Shown: piece after piece, positions 24,952-34,083 of the stretch
Layout of the letters: every line of letters begins with the position of its first letter
Position numbering within the stretch: the stretch's first letter is position 1
Source: an uncultured Clostridia bacterium
GTDB taxonomy: Bacteria > Bacillota > Clostridia > Oscillospirales > Ruminococcaceae
Length of the DNA stretch: 64,000 bases
Reading direction: 5' to 3'
Assembly: GCA_947389015.1 (NCBI GenBank)
Contig: CANDVA010000003.1
Span: 124,001-188,000, forward strand
Program-made: the position numbers and the translations under genes
The notes under the pieces: generated by a model
Seen by the model: the letters and a program-made list of their open reading frames with translations, nothing else
What the model was told of the DNA's origin: nothing
The model's database searches: none

Positions 24952-25875
24952 ATGGAAAAAGGAGCAAAAATTTATGTAGCCGGTCACAACGGAATGGTTG
25001 GATCGGCGATAGTACGACGGCTGAAAAGCGCGGGATATACGAATATAATTTGCAGAACGCATACGGAGCTTGATCTTACACGGCAGTCAGACGTTGAGAG
25101 TTTTTTTGCAGCGGAAAAGCCGGAGTATGTTTTTGTCGCTGCCGCAAAAGTTGGCGGAATCCGCGCAAACTCGGCTTATCCCGTTGAATTTGCGGTGGAA
25201 AACGCATATATCGGACTTAATATTATTACAGCTGCTCACAATAACTGCGTTAAAAAGCTGCTGTATTTAAGCAGCGCCTGCTGTTATCCGAATTCGGCGG
25301 AGATGCCGATAAAAGAATCGGCTTTGCTTAGCGGTGCTCCCGAGAAAACCAACGAGGCATACGCAATGGCGAAAAACCTTTGCCTGCGCCTGTGTGAATA
25401 TTACAAGCGTGAATACAACGACGATTTTGTCGCAGTAATGCCCTCGAACTGCTACGGGGAAGGCGACAGCTTCGACCCGATGAACTCGCACGTTATCCCG
25501 TCGCTGATAATGAAATACCACAACGCCAAGCTGAATGGTACCGAACAGATAGAGGTCTGGGGCAGCGGAAGACCGCTTCGTGAATTTATCTACGTTGACG
25601 ACCTTGCCGACGCGTGTATTTTCGTTATGGAGAACTATTCCGGCGAAGATCATATAAATATCGGTACGGGTGAAGAAATATCTATTCTCGAGCTTGCTCG
25701 GCTTGTCAGCCGAACGGTAGGATATGAGGGAAAAATCGTATGTGATACTACCAAGCCTGACGGCAAGATGCGGAATTATATTGATTCTTCAAAGCTGGCG
25801 GAGCTGGGGTGGAAACCGCGATTTGGTATCGAGGATGGGCTGAAGAAAGTATACGGTTATTTTCTTTCAAAATAA
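24952..25875 (+). CDS. GDP-L-fucose synthase / GDP-L-colitose synthase-like epimerase-reductase
   Basis: 307 residues of the extended SDR fold. G-H-N-G-M-V-G-S-A-I is the NADP motif and Y137-x3-K141 (E-A-Y-A-M-A-K) the catalytic pair. M-P-S-N-C-Y-G and N-S-H-V-I-P-S-L-I are shared with WcaG/Fcl. The same fold serves Fcl (GDP-fucose) and ColC (GDP-colitose). Because a ColD-like dehydratase precedes it, the colitose branch is at least as likely as fucose. The Ser-Ser-Ala-Cys-Cys-Tyr-Pro motif differs slightly from the usual S-S-C-I-Y-P. Confidence 0.85.
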   Translation: MEKGAKIYVAGHNGMVGSAIVRRLKSAGYTNIICRTHTELDLTRQSDVESFFAAEKPEYVFVAAAKVGGIRANSAYPVEFAVENAYIGLNIITAAHNNCVKKLLYLSSACCYPNSAEMPIKESALLSGAPEKTNEAYAMAKNLCLRLCEYYKREYNDDFVAVMPSNCYGEGDSFDPMNSHVIPSLIMKYHNAKLNGTEQIEVWGSGRPLREFIYVDDLADACIFVMENYSGEDHINIGTGEEISILELARLVSRTVGYEGKIVCDTTKPDGKMRNYIDSSKLAELGWKPRFGIEDGLKKVYGYFLSK

Positions 25876-25891
25876 AAATTTGGAGGCATTT

Positions 25892-26653
25892 ATGGAAGAG
25901 TTGTTTAACATCAAAGGCAAAAACGTGGTGATAACCGGAGCATCTTCGGGTATCGGAGAAAATCTGGCGCGTATGTATGCGCAATATTCCGCAAATGTCG
26001 CTTTATTAGCAAGAAGCAAAGAAAAACTCACCGATCTTGCCGAAGAACTTAAGTCCAAATATAAAGTGGAAGCATTTCCGATACCTTGCGATGTAACATC
26101 GGAAGAACAGATTATACGCGCAGTGGAGAAAGCGGTTTCGTGTTTTGGACAGATTCATGTTTTGGTAAACGATGCCGGGGTAACCGAAAAATCCGAAGAT
26201 TTTACAACTCATACAAAAGAGCAATGGGATAAAGTTATAAATACTAATCTGACGGGCGTTTACTTGGTTTCAAAAGAAGTTGCAAAAAATATGAAGGAAC
26301 ATAATTACGGCAAGATCATAAATATAGCTTCGACAGCCGGATATATGGGAATGTTTAATCAAATAAGCTACACTGCCTCAAAAGCAGGGGTGATCGGTAT
26401 GACGAAATCAATGGCGGTTGAAATGGGCAAATACAATATAACCGTTAATGGGATCGCTCCCGGATATATACTTACAAAAATGACCAATCCCAACAGCAGC
26501 GGCTATCGATATTATAAAAGCAGAACTATTTTGGGTTATGTAGGAGAACCGGATTATTTACGCGGGACGGCACTTTTGCTGTCGACAGACGCATCAAGAT
26601 TTATTACGGGAACTACGATCGTTGTTGACGGCGGAAGTCTATCCAATTCGTAG
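25892..26653 (+). CDS. Short-chain dehydrogenase/reductase (FabG/IdnO-like)
   Basis: 253 residues of the classical SDR family. The cofactor motif is V-I-T-G-A-S-S-G-I-G, N-D-A-G follows, and the catalytic Ser (N-I-A-S-T-A-G) and Y-T-A-S-K pair are in place. The end G-T-T-I-V-V-D-G-G-S is typical. Gluconate 5-dehydrogenase and 3-oxoacyl reductases share this pattern, so the substrate is open. GGAGG lies 5-6 nt before the ATG. Given its neighbours it may reduce a keto group on a modified sugar or its precursor (inference). It marks the start of a more AT-rich sub-block. Confidence 0.8.
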   Translation: MEELFNIKGKNVVITGASSGIGENLARMYAQYSANVALLARSKEKLTDLAEELKSKYKVEAFPIPCDVTSEEQIIRAVEKAVSCFGQIHVLVNDAGVTEKSEDFTTHTKEQWDKVINTNLTGVYLVSKEVAKNMKEHNYGKIINIASTAGYMGMFNQISYTASKAGVIGMTKSMAVEMGKYNITVNGIAPGYILTKMTNPNSSGYRYYKSRTILGYVGEPDYLRGTALLLSTDASRFITGTTIVVDGGSLSNS

Positions 26654-26740
26654 GATTTTTTGACCTTGTGCGCACCGAAATGGCAATGGCGCAGTTATTA
26701 TAAGCCGGCAGATGTATCGATTTTATGGAGGAAAACAGTT

Positions 26741-28552
26741 ATGCGGGTAAGCGATTATTTGGCAAGCGCATTATACAACGCGGGCGTGGAGGATGTTTTT
26801 CTGGTTACCGGAGGGGGCTGTATGTTCTTAACGGACGGGTTCGCCTGCCACGAAAAGATAAGATGCGTTCCCTGCCTGCACGAACAGGCCGCGTCTATGG
26901 CGGCGATAGGCTATTCGCAATATCGGGAAAATTACGGGGCGTGTCTTGTCACGACGGGGTGCGGAGGAACAAACGCTGTTACCGGAACTCTGCACGCGTG
27001 GCAGGATCATCTGCCCGTAATATACATTTCCGGACAGTGCAACAGAAGCGAGATGATGTCATCCGTAAATGTTCCCGTTCGGGCGATAGGTATGCAGGAG
27101 GCGGACATTGTGTCCATTGTGAAAAGCATAACAAAATACGCGGTTACGATCATGGACGAAAACGACGCCGTTTATCATATCGAGAAAGCAATGTATTTGG
27201 CAAAAGCGGGCTGCCGCGGACCGGTGTGGCTGGACATTCCTTTAGACGTTCAGGAGGCTGCGATTGATCCCGAGCAGGTGAGGCATTTTGATCCGACAGA
27301 ATTAGATGAGGTTAAGACGAGACCCGATACGGACGAAATAAATTATGTCGTCAATGCTCTTAGTGAAGCCGAACGTCCGATCGTGCTCCTGGGAGCGGGC
27401 GTGAGAGATTCCGGCGCAAGCGATGAATTTGAGACATTCGTTCATAATAATCAAATACCGTATGTCAGTACACGCCGCGGCTGGGATATATGCCCCAAAA
27501 GCGATTCTCTGCACATAGGTATAGCGGATATACGCGGAAACAGAGCCGCAAGTCTTGCAATACAAAATGCCGATACCGTTCTTGTTTTGGGCAGTCGCTT
27601 ATCGCTGCTTACCACGGGTTATAATTATGAGCTTTTTGCGCGCGGTGCGAAAAATATTATCGTGGTGGATATTGACAAAGACGAGCACCGAAAAAACACC
27701 GTTCGATTGGATAAGGTCATTAACGCGGATATCAAGGAATTTCTGACCGCAATATCAAGCCTGAAGCTCACGCATAAAACGGAGTGGGTAAACAAATGCA
27801 TCCACTGGAAAGAGATTTTCCCCGCTATTTTGCCGGAGCATATGGATGATTCCAACGGCATAAGCAAGTTGGCGTTTATTGACGTATTAAACCGAAACTT
27901 AAAGCCCGACAGCGTTGTTGTTACCGACGCGGGTGCGACCACCGAGATACCGATGCAGTGTTTATACTATACGGACAAGCGCCAGCGATATATCGGAAGT
28001 GCGGAGCAGTGTGAAATGGGGTACGCGCTTCCCGGCGCGGTGGGCGTCAGCATTGCTCGCGGCAAGGACGAGGCATTGTGTATCGTAGGAGACGGCAGTC
28101 TGCAAATGAATATACAAGAACTTCAGACCTGCGTTACTCAAAAGCTGCCCGTTAAAATATTTGTATGGAATAACGGCGGTTATGCTACGATCTATTCTCA
28201 TCAGAAAAGTATCTTTAAGGGAAGATTTGTCGGTGTGAATGAAGCCTCAGGAACGGCGTTTCCCTCGCTTGAGAAGATCGCGTATGCATACGGGCTTGAA
28301 TATTACAGAGCCGAAAAGCTGTCGGAACTCGAAGAGGTGCTTCCAAAGGTCATGAACAGTTCTTCTCCCGTGCTTTGCGACGTTGTATGCCTTAAGGAGG
28401 AAATAGTACCGATTCCCCAGGCAAAAGCAAAATATCGTCTGTCGGACGGCAGCGCGATAGCATTGCCTATGGAGGATATGTTCCCGCCAATCGATCGGGA
28501 GCTGTTTGAGCGCGAGATGATCATCGAGCCGATTAGATGGTGGAACAACTGA
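26741..28552 (+). CDS. Thiamine diphosphate enzyme, acetolactate-synthase-like
   Basis: 603 residues with the three-domain layout of the acetolactate synthase/pyruvate oxidase group. The catalytic Glu lies in L-H-E-Q-A-A, and the C-terminal TPP motif is I-V-G-D-G-S-L-Q-M-N followed by N-N. This is a whole-length enzyme. No regulatory subunit or other branched-chain amino acid gene is near. In sugar loci, relatives such as YerE attach a two-carbon unit from pyruvate to a keto-sugar, giving branched sugars; that is a reasonable guess here. ATG with GGAGG upstream; the frame is open further but without a better start. Confidence 0.8.
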   Translation: MRVSDYLASALYNAGVEDVFLVTGGGCMFLTDGFACHEKIRCVPCLHEQAASMAAIGYSQYRENYGACLVTTGCGGTNAVTGTLHAWQDHLPVIYISGQCNRSEMMSSVNVPVRAIGMQEADIVSIVKSITKYAVTIMDENDAVYHIEKAMYLAKAGCRGPVWLDIPLDVQEAAIDPEQVRHFDPTELDEVKTRPDTDEINYVVNALSEAERPIVLLGAGVRDSGASDEFETFVHNNQIPYVSTRRGWDICPKSDSLHIGIADIRGNRAASLAIQNADTVLVLGSRLSLLTTGYNYELFARGAKNIIVVDIDKDEHRKNTVRLDKVINADIKEFLTAISSLKLTHKTEWVNKCIHWKEIFPAILPEHMDDSNGISKLAFIDVLNRNLKPDSVVVTDAGATTEIPMQCLYYTDKRQRYIGSAEQCEMGYALPGAVGVSIARGKDEALCIVGDGSLQMNIQELQTCVTQKLPVKIFVWNNGGYATIYSHQKSIFKGRFVGVNEASGTAFPSLEKIAYAYGLEYYRAEKLSELEEVLPKVMNSSSPVLCDVVCLKEEIVPIPQAKAKYRLSDGSAIALPMEDMFPPIDRELFEREMIIEPIRWWNN

Positions 28553-28567
28553 TCTAAAGGAGCGTAT

Positions 28568-29587
28568 ATGTCTGACAATAAAAATCAGAGTATTCTTGAC
28601 TGCACTCTCCGTGACGGAGGATATGTAAACAATTGGGAATTTGACACCGACACGGCGCTCTCCGTTATGTCGGGGTTATACAGCAGCGGGGTTCGGTACA
28701 TCGAAATCGGAATTATGGGCGCTAATGCAAAGCCGGGCGCTCAAACAAAATACAACGACTTTTCCGAGATGGAACCGCTTCTCGAACGACGTAAAAATGA
28801 CTGTCATTATGCGGTAATGACTACTACGGAAAATTCCGTCGGCTTTGAACTGCCCGTTCGCAGCGAAAAAACACCGGATATTATCAGGCTTGCGTATTTT
28901 AAAAAAGATCTGTATGCCGCTCTCAAAAGCGCGGCAATGTATAAGGAAAAAGGCTATTCCGTATTTCTTCAGGCAATGGCGACGTTTATGTATTCGGAGG
29001 AAGAAATGAATGAAATGCTTCGGATCGTAAATGAGCTTAAGCCCGCCGCATTCTATATGGTGGACAGTTTCAGTACCATGTATCCCGACGATGTGAAAAA
29101 GATGCGTGATGATGTCCTGCTTCGTCTTTCTTCGGATATTGCTTTCGGTTTTCATGCACATAACAACATTCAAATGGCATTCGCCAATGTACAAGAATTT
29201 CTGAGGATTGAAGACAACGAACGGCAGTTTTTTATTGATTCAAGCATATTCGGCATGGGCAGGGGCGCGGGAAATGTGCCCACGGAACTGCTTATGGAGT
29301 ATCTCAATCGTCAAAACCGTCAATATGATGTTTCCCCGCTTTTGCCCGTTTTTCAAAAATATCTGGAGCCTATTTACCGTCAATATGGCTGGGGATATAC
29401 GCTGCCGTATTTTCTAACAGCGAAACATAAAACAAATTCGGCATACGGTTGGTATTACCTTAATCACGGAACAATATCTCTCGAAGATCTGAACTCTGCA
29501 CTGGAAATGATACCCGATGACGTACGTTATACATTAAAAAAGGATACCGCGGAAGAAATTTTGAAGAAGGTGAAGGAACTTGGATGA
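28568..29587 (+). CDS. HMGL-like aldolase domain protein
   Basis: 339 residues. L-D-C-T-L-R-D-G-G-Y at the N-terminus and F-H-A-H-N-N in the middle are the metal-binding motifs of the pyruvate carboxylase/HMG-CoA-lyase aldolase superfamily (4-hydroxy-2-oxovalerate aldolase, isopropylmalate synthase). The length fits a stand-alone aldolase. It would make or split a C-C bond to a pyruvate-type unit. Such genes are seen in polysaccharide loci without a defined role. AAAGGAG precedes the ATG, 15 nt after the TPP enzyme. Confidence 0.78.
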   Translation: MSDNKNQSILDCTLRDGGYVNNWEFDTDTALSVMSGLYSSGVRYIEIGIMGANAKPGAQTKYNDFSEMEPLLERRKNDCHYAVMTTTENSVGFELPVRSEKTPDIIRLAYFKKDLYAALKSAAMYKEKGYSVFLQAMATFMYSEEEMNEMLRIVNELKPAAFYMVDSFSTMYPDDVKKMRDDVLLRLSSDIAFGFHAHNNIQMAFANVQEFLRIEDNERQFFIDSSIFGMGRGAGNVPTELLMEYLNRQNRQYDVSPLLPVFQKYLEPIYRQYGWGYTLPYFLTAKHKTNSAYGWYYLNHGTISLEDLNSALEMIPDDVRYTLKKDTAEEILKKVKELG

Positions 29588-30365
29588 AACGGCTGTTTTA
29601 AAATCTCTGCGCAAGGGTATCCTTAATACGGCGCATATCGGTCGGGACGGAAACATTCAAAGCTGTTTTTCATCGCTCGAAATACTGTGGGCATTGTATA
29701 ACGGCGGAATGAACTATACGCCCGAAAACAGGGGAACGCCCTTTCATGACCGCTTCGTTCTGAGCAAGGGGCAATCAAATCTAGCGCTTATGGCGGTGCT
29801 GGCAGAATGCGGATATATCGGTCGAGAGGAGCTGAACAGTTTTTGTAAAATAAATTCGCGTATTTCCATGCAGGCGGACAGAACTAAATTCGACGGTTTG
29901 ATAGAATGTTCCGCAGGCAGTTTGGGTCATGGATTTCCCATTGCTGTCGGAATGGCTTTTGCAGCTAAAATACGCGGTTCAGGGGAGCATATTTTCACTC
30001 TTGTCGGCGACGGAGAAATGAACGAGGGAACAATGTGGGAAACTATGCTTTTCGCCGCCTCCGAAGATCTTGATAATCTTACAATGATAATCGACGACAA
30101 CGGTTCAATAAATAAAATGCTGAAAGGTTTTGATCTTACGAAAAAGCTTGAGGCATTTGGTTTTGTTGTGGAAAAGGTCAGCGGACATAATGTTGACGAA
30201 ATAAAAAACGCCCTGCAAAAGCGCGGCGGCAAGCCCACAGCTATAATTGCCAAAACTGTCAGAGGATACGGCTGCAAGACCGTTATGGAAGATAATTCGT
30301 GGTTTCACAGATATCCGCAAGATGATGAGCTTGCAGTATTGTGCAGGGAGGTCGATGAATTTTGA
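29580..30365 (+). CDS. Transketolase N-terminal (TPP-binding) subunit
   Basis: 261 residues. G-S-L-G-H-G-F and the TPP motif G-D-G-E-M-N-E-G with a downstream D-N-G match split transketolases. It overlaps the aldolase end by 8 nt and its partner by 4 nt (start TTG with GAAGG upstream). Split transketolases move two-carbon units; in this location the acceptor is probably a sugar intermediate and not the pentose phosphate pathway (inference). Confidence 0.85.
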   Translation: MDETAVLKSLRKGILNTAHIGRDGNIQSCFSSLEILWALYNGGMNYTPENRGTPFHDRFVLSKGQSNLALMAVLAECGYIGREELNSFCKINSRISMQADRTKFDGLIECSAGSLGHGFPIAVGMAFAAKIRGSGEHIFTLVGDGEMNEGTMWETMLFAASEDLDNLTMIIDDNGSINKMLKGFDLTKKLEAFGFVVEKVSGHNVDEIKNALQKRGGKPTAIIAKTVRGYGCKTVMEDNSWFHRYPQDDELAVLCREVDEF

Positions 30366-31234
30366 GAAAAGCCATGCAAAAAGCTGTCGGCGAATTTATC
30401 TCAAGTGATCCCATGTCCTCTCTTCTCTTGGTTGATATCGGAGTATGGGCGTTTAGAGATCTGCTGCGCGAATATCCGTCAAGGGTTAAGAATATCGGTA
30501 TTTTTGAACCGGGTACCGTCGGTATTGCGGCAGGCTTGTCATTGTTGGGAATAACGCCGACGATTTACGGTATATCGCCGTTTATTGTCCAACGATCTCT
30601 TGAGCAGCTGAAGCTGGATTTTGTTTATCAGAAAACAGGCGGAAACTTTATTACGACAGGCGCGTCATACGATTTTTCAACCCTCGGGTATTCTCATTAT
30701 TGTCCCGAGGACGTTATAACGTTAAAAACTCTTCCCGGGTTCGAGATACTTACTCCCGCGACGCCGGATCAATTTACACGTCTTTATAAAGCTTGCGCTA
30801 ATAACGGAAAGCCCACATATTTCCGCATGACCGACCATTGCAATAAAAACGAAGCGGAGATCGAATTCGGCAAGGCAAAGCTGATAAAAAGCGGGAAAAA
30901 AGGAACCGTAGCCGTTTGGGCGGAAATGCTCGACGCGGTGGTTGAGTCATGCCGCGATATTGACGTGAATATTCTGTACTACACATCCGCGGTACCGTTT
31001 GACTATGCGGCTCTGCAAGAATGTACAGACAGCAAATTGGTGTTATGTCACCCGTTTTATAAGGGAACGTTTTCCGATGATGTTCAGAAAACGTTCGGCG
31101 GAACGGTCGAGATATGCGAGATCGCAGTTCCGCGTGAAGTTCTGAGAAATTATGGAACAAAAGCAGAAAAGGATATGGCTCTCGAGCTTACTCCTTCGGG
31201 GATAAAGAGCAAGATAGACAATTTCCTTAAATGA
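30362..31234 (+). CDS. Transketolase C-terminal subunit
   Basis: 290 residues. The N-terminal pyrimidine-binding domain shows G-I-F-E-P-G-T-V-G-I-A-A-G-L with the catalytic Glu. The R-M-T-D-H region and a C-terminal transketolase-like domain follow. It starts at TTG within the upstream stop (TTGA) and pairs with the preceding subunit. About 45 nt separates it from manC. Confidence 0.85.
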   Translation: MRKAMQKAVGEFISSDPMSSLLLVDIGVWAFRDLLREYPSRVKNIGIFEPGTVGIAAGLSLLGITPTIYGISPFIVQRSLEQLKLDFVYQKTGGNFITTGASYDFSTLGYSHYCPEDVITLKTLPGFEILTPATPDQFTRLYKACANNGKPTYFRMTDHCNKNEAEIEFGKAKLIKSGKKGTVAVWAEMLDAVVESCRDIDVNILYYTSAVPFDYAALQECTDSKLVLCHPFYKGTFSDDVQKTFGGTVEICEIAVPREVLRNYGTKAEKDMALELTPSGIKSKIDNFLK

Positions 31235-31279
31235 TCTGCTGCAATACTCAATAAATTCGATTATGATACGGAGAAAAAA

Positions 31280-32647
31280 ATGAACATAATCCTCCTTTCC
31301 GGCGGCTCGGGCAAGCGCTTGTGGCCGCTGTCAAACGAAATACGCTCAAAGCAGTTTTTAAAGATAGTCAAGAGCGAAAACGGCGAGATCGAGTCAATGG
31401 TGCAACGTGTTTACCGTCAGATAAAGACCGCTGATATCGACGCGGAGATCGCGATAGCTACGGGTGAAACGCAGGTCGAGGCTATAAAAAATCAGCTTGG
31501 CAACAAGGTTGCTGTCATCGTCGAACCCGAGCGTCGGAATACCTTTCCCGCGATAATGCTTTCGGCGGCATATCTTTATTTTAAGAAGAAGTGTCCCGAA
31601 AATGAAACCGTTGTGATTCTTCCCGTTGACCCGTATGTTGACGATAAATATTTTCAAGTGCTCAAATCGCTGGATAGCGCGGTACAAAATAACTCTGCCG
31701 ACCTCGTTTTAATGGGCGTTAAGCCAACATATCCGTCCGAGAAATACGGTTACATAATCCCCGAAAACGGATGCTCCGTCCGTGAATTTAAGGAGAAGCC
31801 GGACGCTGAAACGGCAGAAAATTTAATTGCTCAAGGCGGGCTTTGGAACTGCGGAGTAGTGTCGGCAAAGCTCTCGTATTTAATGGAGATTCTGCGCTCG
31901 AAAATCGAGTGCAATTCCTACGCCGAGGTGCTCGAAAAGTATTCGGAATTGGAGAAAAACAGCTTCGATTATGTCGTCCTGGAAAAGTCCGGATCGGTTG
32001 CGGTCGTGCCTTATGACGGCGAGTGGAAAGACCTCGGAACATGGAACACGCTCACGGAGGTAATGGACAACGTGCCTATCGGCGACGTAAAAATGTCCGA
32101 CGATTGCGTAAATACTCACGTCGTAAACGAGCTTGAAATTCCGGTCGTGGTTATGGGCGCAAAGGATATGGTCATTGCGGCAAGTCCTGATGGAATTTTA
32201 GTTGCGGACAAAGTACAGAGCTCGTACATAAAAAAATACGTCGATGATCTCAATATGCGCCCGATGTTTGAGGAGCGCTCGTGGGGGGATTATAGAGTTT
32301 TGGATTTCGTGGTTAATGACGACGGATCCAAGTCGCTTACCAAGCGAAAGAAGATACTTAAAGGAAGATGCTTGGAATATCAATCCCACCGAAATCGTTC
32401 GGAGGTTATAACCGTTATCAGCGGAAAGTGCATTATAACAATAAATGGGCGGGCGCATGAAGCATACGCCGGAGATACGTATGCCGTCGCGGAAGGTGTG
32501 TGGCATGGTTTGGAGGCTGTCGAGGATACTGAGATCATCGAGGTACAGGTTGGAGAGGAGCTTATCGCCGATGGAACGGAACAGTCTCAAAACGGCAAGG
32601 AATACTATCCGAATAAAAATTCGGATAGTACAGAGAGGAAGAAGTAG
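31280..32647 (+). CDS. manC: Mannose-1-phosphate guanylyltransferase (ManC type, with cupin domain)
   Basis: 455 residues. The nucleotidyltransferase signature is L-S-G-G-S-G-K-R-L-W-P-L-S; P-V-D-P and F-K-E-K-P-D follow. The last 110 residues form a cupin like the type II mannose-6-phosphate isomerase domain (L-E-Y-Q-S-H-R-N-R-S-E and A-E-G-V-W-H). It makes GDP-mannose, the substrate of Gmd. Whether the cupin is an active isomerase is uncertain: the usual Q-x-H ligand pattern reads Q-S-H. Confidence 0.9.
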   Translation: MNIILLSGGSGKRLWPLSNEIRSKQFLKIVKSENGEIESMVQRVYRQIKTADIDAEIAIATGETQVEAIKNQLGNKVAVIVEPERRNTFPAIMLSAAYLYFKKKCPENETVVILPVDPYVDDKYFQVLKSLDSAVQNNSADLVLMGVKPTYPSEKYGYIIPENGCSVREFKEKPDAETAENLIAQGGLWNCGVVSAKLSYLMEILRSKIECNSYAEVLEKYSELEKNSFDYVVLEKSGSVAVVPYDGEWKDLGTWNTLTEVMDNVPIGDVKMSDDCVNTHVVNELEIPVVVMGAKDMVIAASPDGILVADKVQSSYIKKYVDDLNMRPMFEERSWGDYRVLDFVVNDDGSKSLTKRKKILKGRCLEYQSHRNRSEVITVISGKCIITINGRAHEAYAGDTYAVAEGVWHGLEAVEDTEIIEVQVGEELIADGTEQSQNGKEYYPNKNSDSTERKK

Positions 32648-32649
32648 TT

Positions 32650-33720
32650 ATGAATTTTATTGAAAAAATGATCGATGAGGTAAAAGCGTCAGAGTTACCC
32701 ACCATATTGTATGGCTCCGGCGCTTTATCTGTAATTGTCAGCAAGTATCTGGAGGAAAAAGGGATAAGCATTATCGGCTTTGCGGCTGATCGGGAATATT
32801 ACAAGGGAAATTCGATGCATGACGGAAAACCCGTCTACATTTTGGAGGAATATATTGCTGAAAATCCGTGTAATATCATTCTTGCATTTTCGTATCTGTC
32901 GCTCGAGTGGGAAAATAAGATTCGCAATAAGGCGGCTGCATATCAGGATACAAAAATTTATATTTTGGATTTTCAGGCTTATTTATCGCTTGTCGGTGAT
33001 CATACATCGTATGAGACTTTTTATAAAAATAATAAACAGACGTTGGAAAAGCTTAGAGACGAACTTTGTGACGAAAACTCCAAAAGTGCCCTTGACGATT
33101 TTATTGAGCAGAAGCTGACCGGAACTTACAGAAAACCCTTTTCAAATGATCCGCAGTACTTTGAAAGTGACATAATTGGTTTGTCCGATAATGAGATATT
33201 TATTGATTGCGGCGCATTCACCGGTGATACTGTAATAGAATTTGCGGAACGCTTAAAGCAAAGCGGAAAATTTCCTTACAAGAAGGTTTATGCGCTTGAA
33301 CCCGATCCTCAAAATGCTGAGGAGCTTAACAAAAATCTGAAGGACTATGAAAACGTTACCGTTATTGTAAAGGGTGTTTATGACCATACCGGAATTTTGC
33401 ATTTTACTGCCGATGCCAATTCAGGTTCCCGTATTACCGATGATGGAATAGAAATTGAAGTTACAAGCATTGATGATATTATACAAGATGATAATGTCAC
33501 ATTTATAAAAATGGACATAGAAGGCTCCGAACTGATGGCGTTGAAGGGCGCGGAAAAAACCATTCGCCGTTGCAAGCCTAAACTTGCCATATGTGTATAT
33601 CACCGCGTTGAGGATCTGACGACCATTCCGCAGTACATTAAAAGTCTTAATCCAGATTACAGGCTGTATTTCAGAAAGTATTGGCCCAATGCGCTTGAAG
33701 CGGTATTATACGCTGTTTAA
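32650..33720 (+). CDS. FkbM family methyltransferase with N-terminal nucleotide-fold region
   Basis: 356 residues. The first 110 residues resemble a Rossmann-like sensor (I-L-Y-G-S-G-A-L-S, then I-G-F-A-A-D). The C-terminal half is an FkbM SAM-dependent O-methyltransferase: F-I-D-C-G-A-F-T-G-D-T, A-L-E-P-D-P and M-D-I-E-G-S-E. Enzymes with this two-part layout methylate sugars in surface glycans. It is the last gene of the glycan operon. Its codon use is AT-rich, like the glycosyltransferases at the operon start. Confidence 0.85.
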   Translation: MNFIEKMIDEVKASELPTILYGSGALSVIVSKYLEEKGISIIGFAADREYYKGNSMHDGKPVYILEEYIAENPCNIILAFSYLSLEWENKIRNKAAAYQDTKIYILDFQAYLSLVGDHTSYETFYKNNKQTLEKLRDELCDENSKSALDDFIEQKLTGTYRKPFSNDPQYFESDIIGLSDNEIFIDCGAFTGDTVIEFAERLKQSGKFPYKKVYALEPDPQNAEELNKNLKDYENVTVIVKGVYDHTGILHFTADANSGSRITDDGIEIEVTSIDDIIQDDNVTFIKMDIEGSELMALKGAEKTIRRCKPKLAICVYHRVEDLTTIPQYIKSLNPDYRLYFRKYWPNALEAVLYAV

Positions 33721-34083
33721 ACTCGTATATACTGCCCACGATCGGCACGGTTTTGAATGATCTTACCGTACTTAGCGGCAAGGCTGTGATTAACATTAAC
33801 AAACAAAATTACAGTTGACACGGACGACGCGGTTCTTGTATACGATAAAAACAGTACGCAGAACATAAAAGCGCTGCGAAGTAGCTTAAAGGAAAAACGC
33901 AAGGAATTATTTATATTGATACTTGAAGCAAATCTCCTTTGCTATGGCAAGGGAGATTTGCTTTTGCCGCACTTAAACGCGGTATGTTCGCTCTAGTTCG
34001 TTACCCCCTTGACATAAAAATATATAAGTGCTATAATATATAAGAATAAATAACCCCCAAATGGGAATTTAAGGAATTGCGCT
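33721..34083 (+). other. Intergenic region with terminator, promoter and a possible coding remnant
   Basis: A 17-bp hairpin at 33926-33963 (one G-U pair, 4-nt loop, then TTTT) ends the glycan operon. A perfect promoter, TTGACA at 34009-34014 and TATAAT at 34032-34037 with 17-nt spacing, drives trkA. Before the hairpin, a frame from about 33816 (V-D-T-D-D-A-V-L-V-Y) lacks a start and ribosome binding site and looks like a remnant. Confidence 0.75.

Noticed and set aside
24952-25875. Firm call as GDP-L-fucose synthase
   Set aside because: The preceding ColD-like enzyme makes a GDP-colitose synthase role equally likely; sequence alone cannot separate them.
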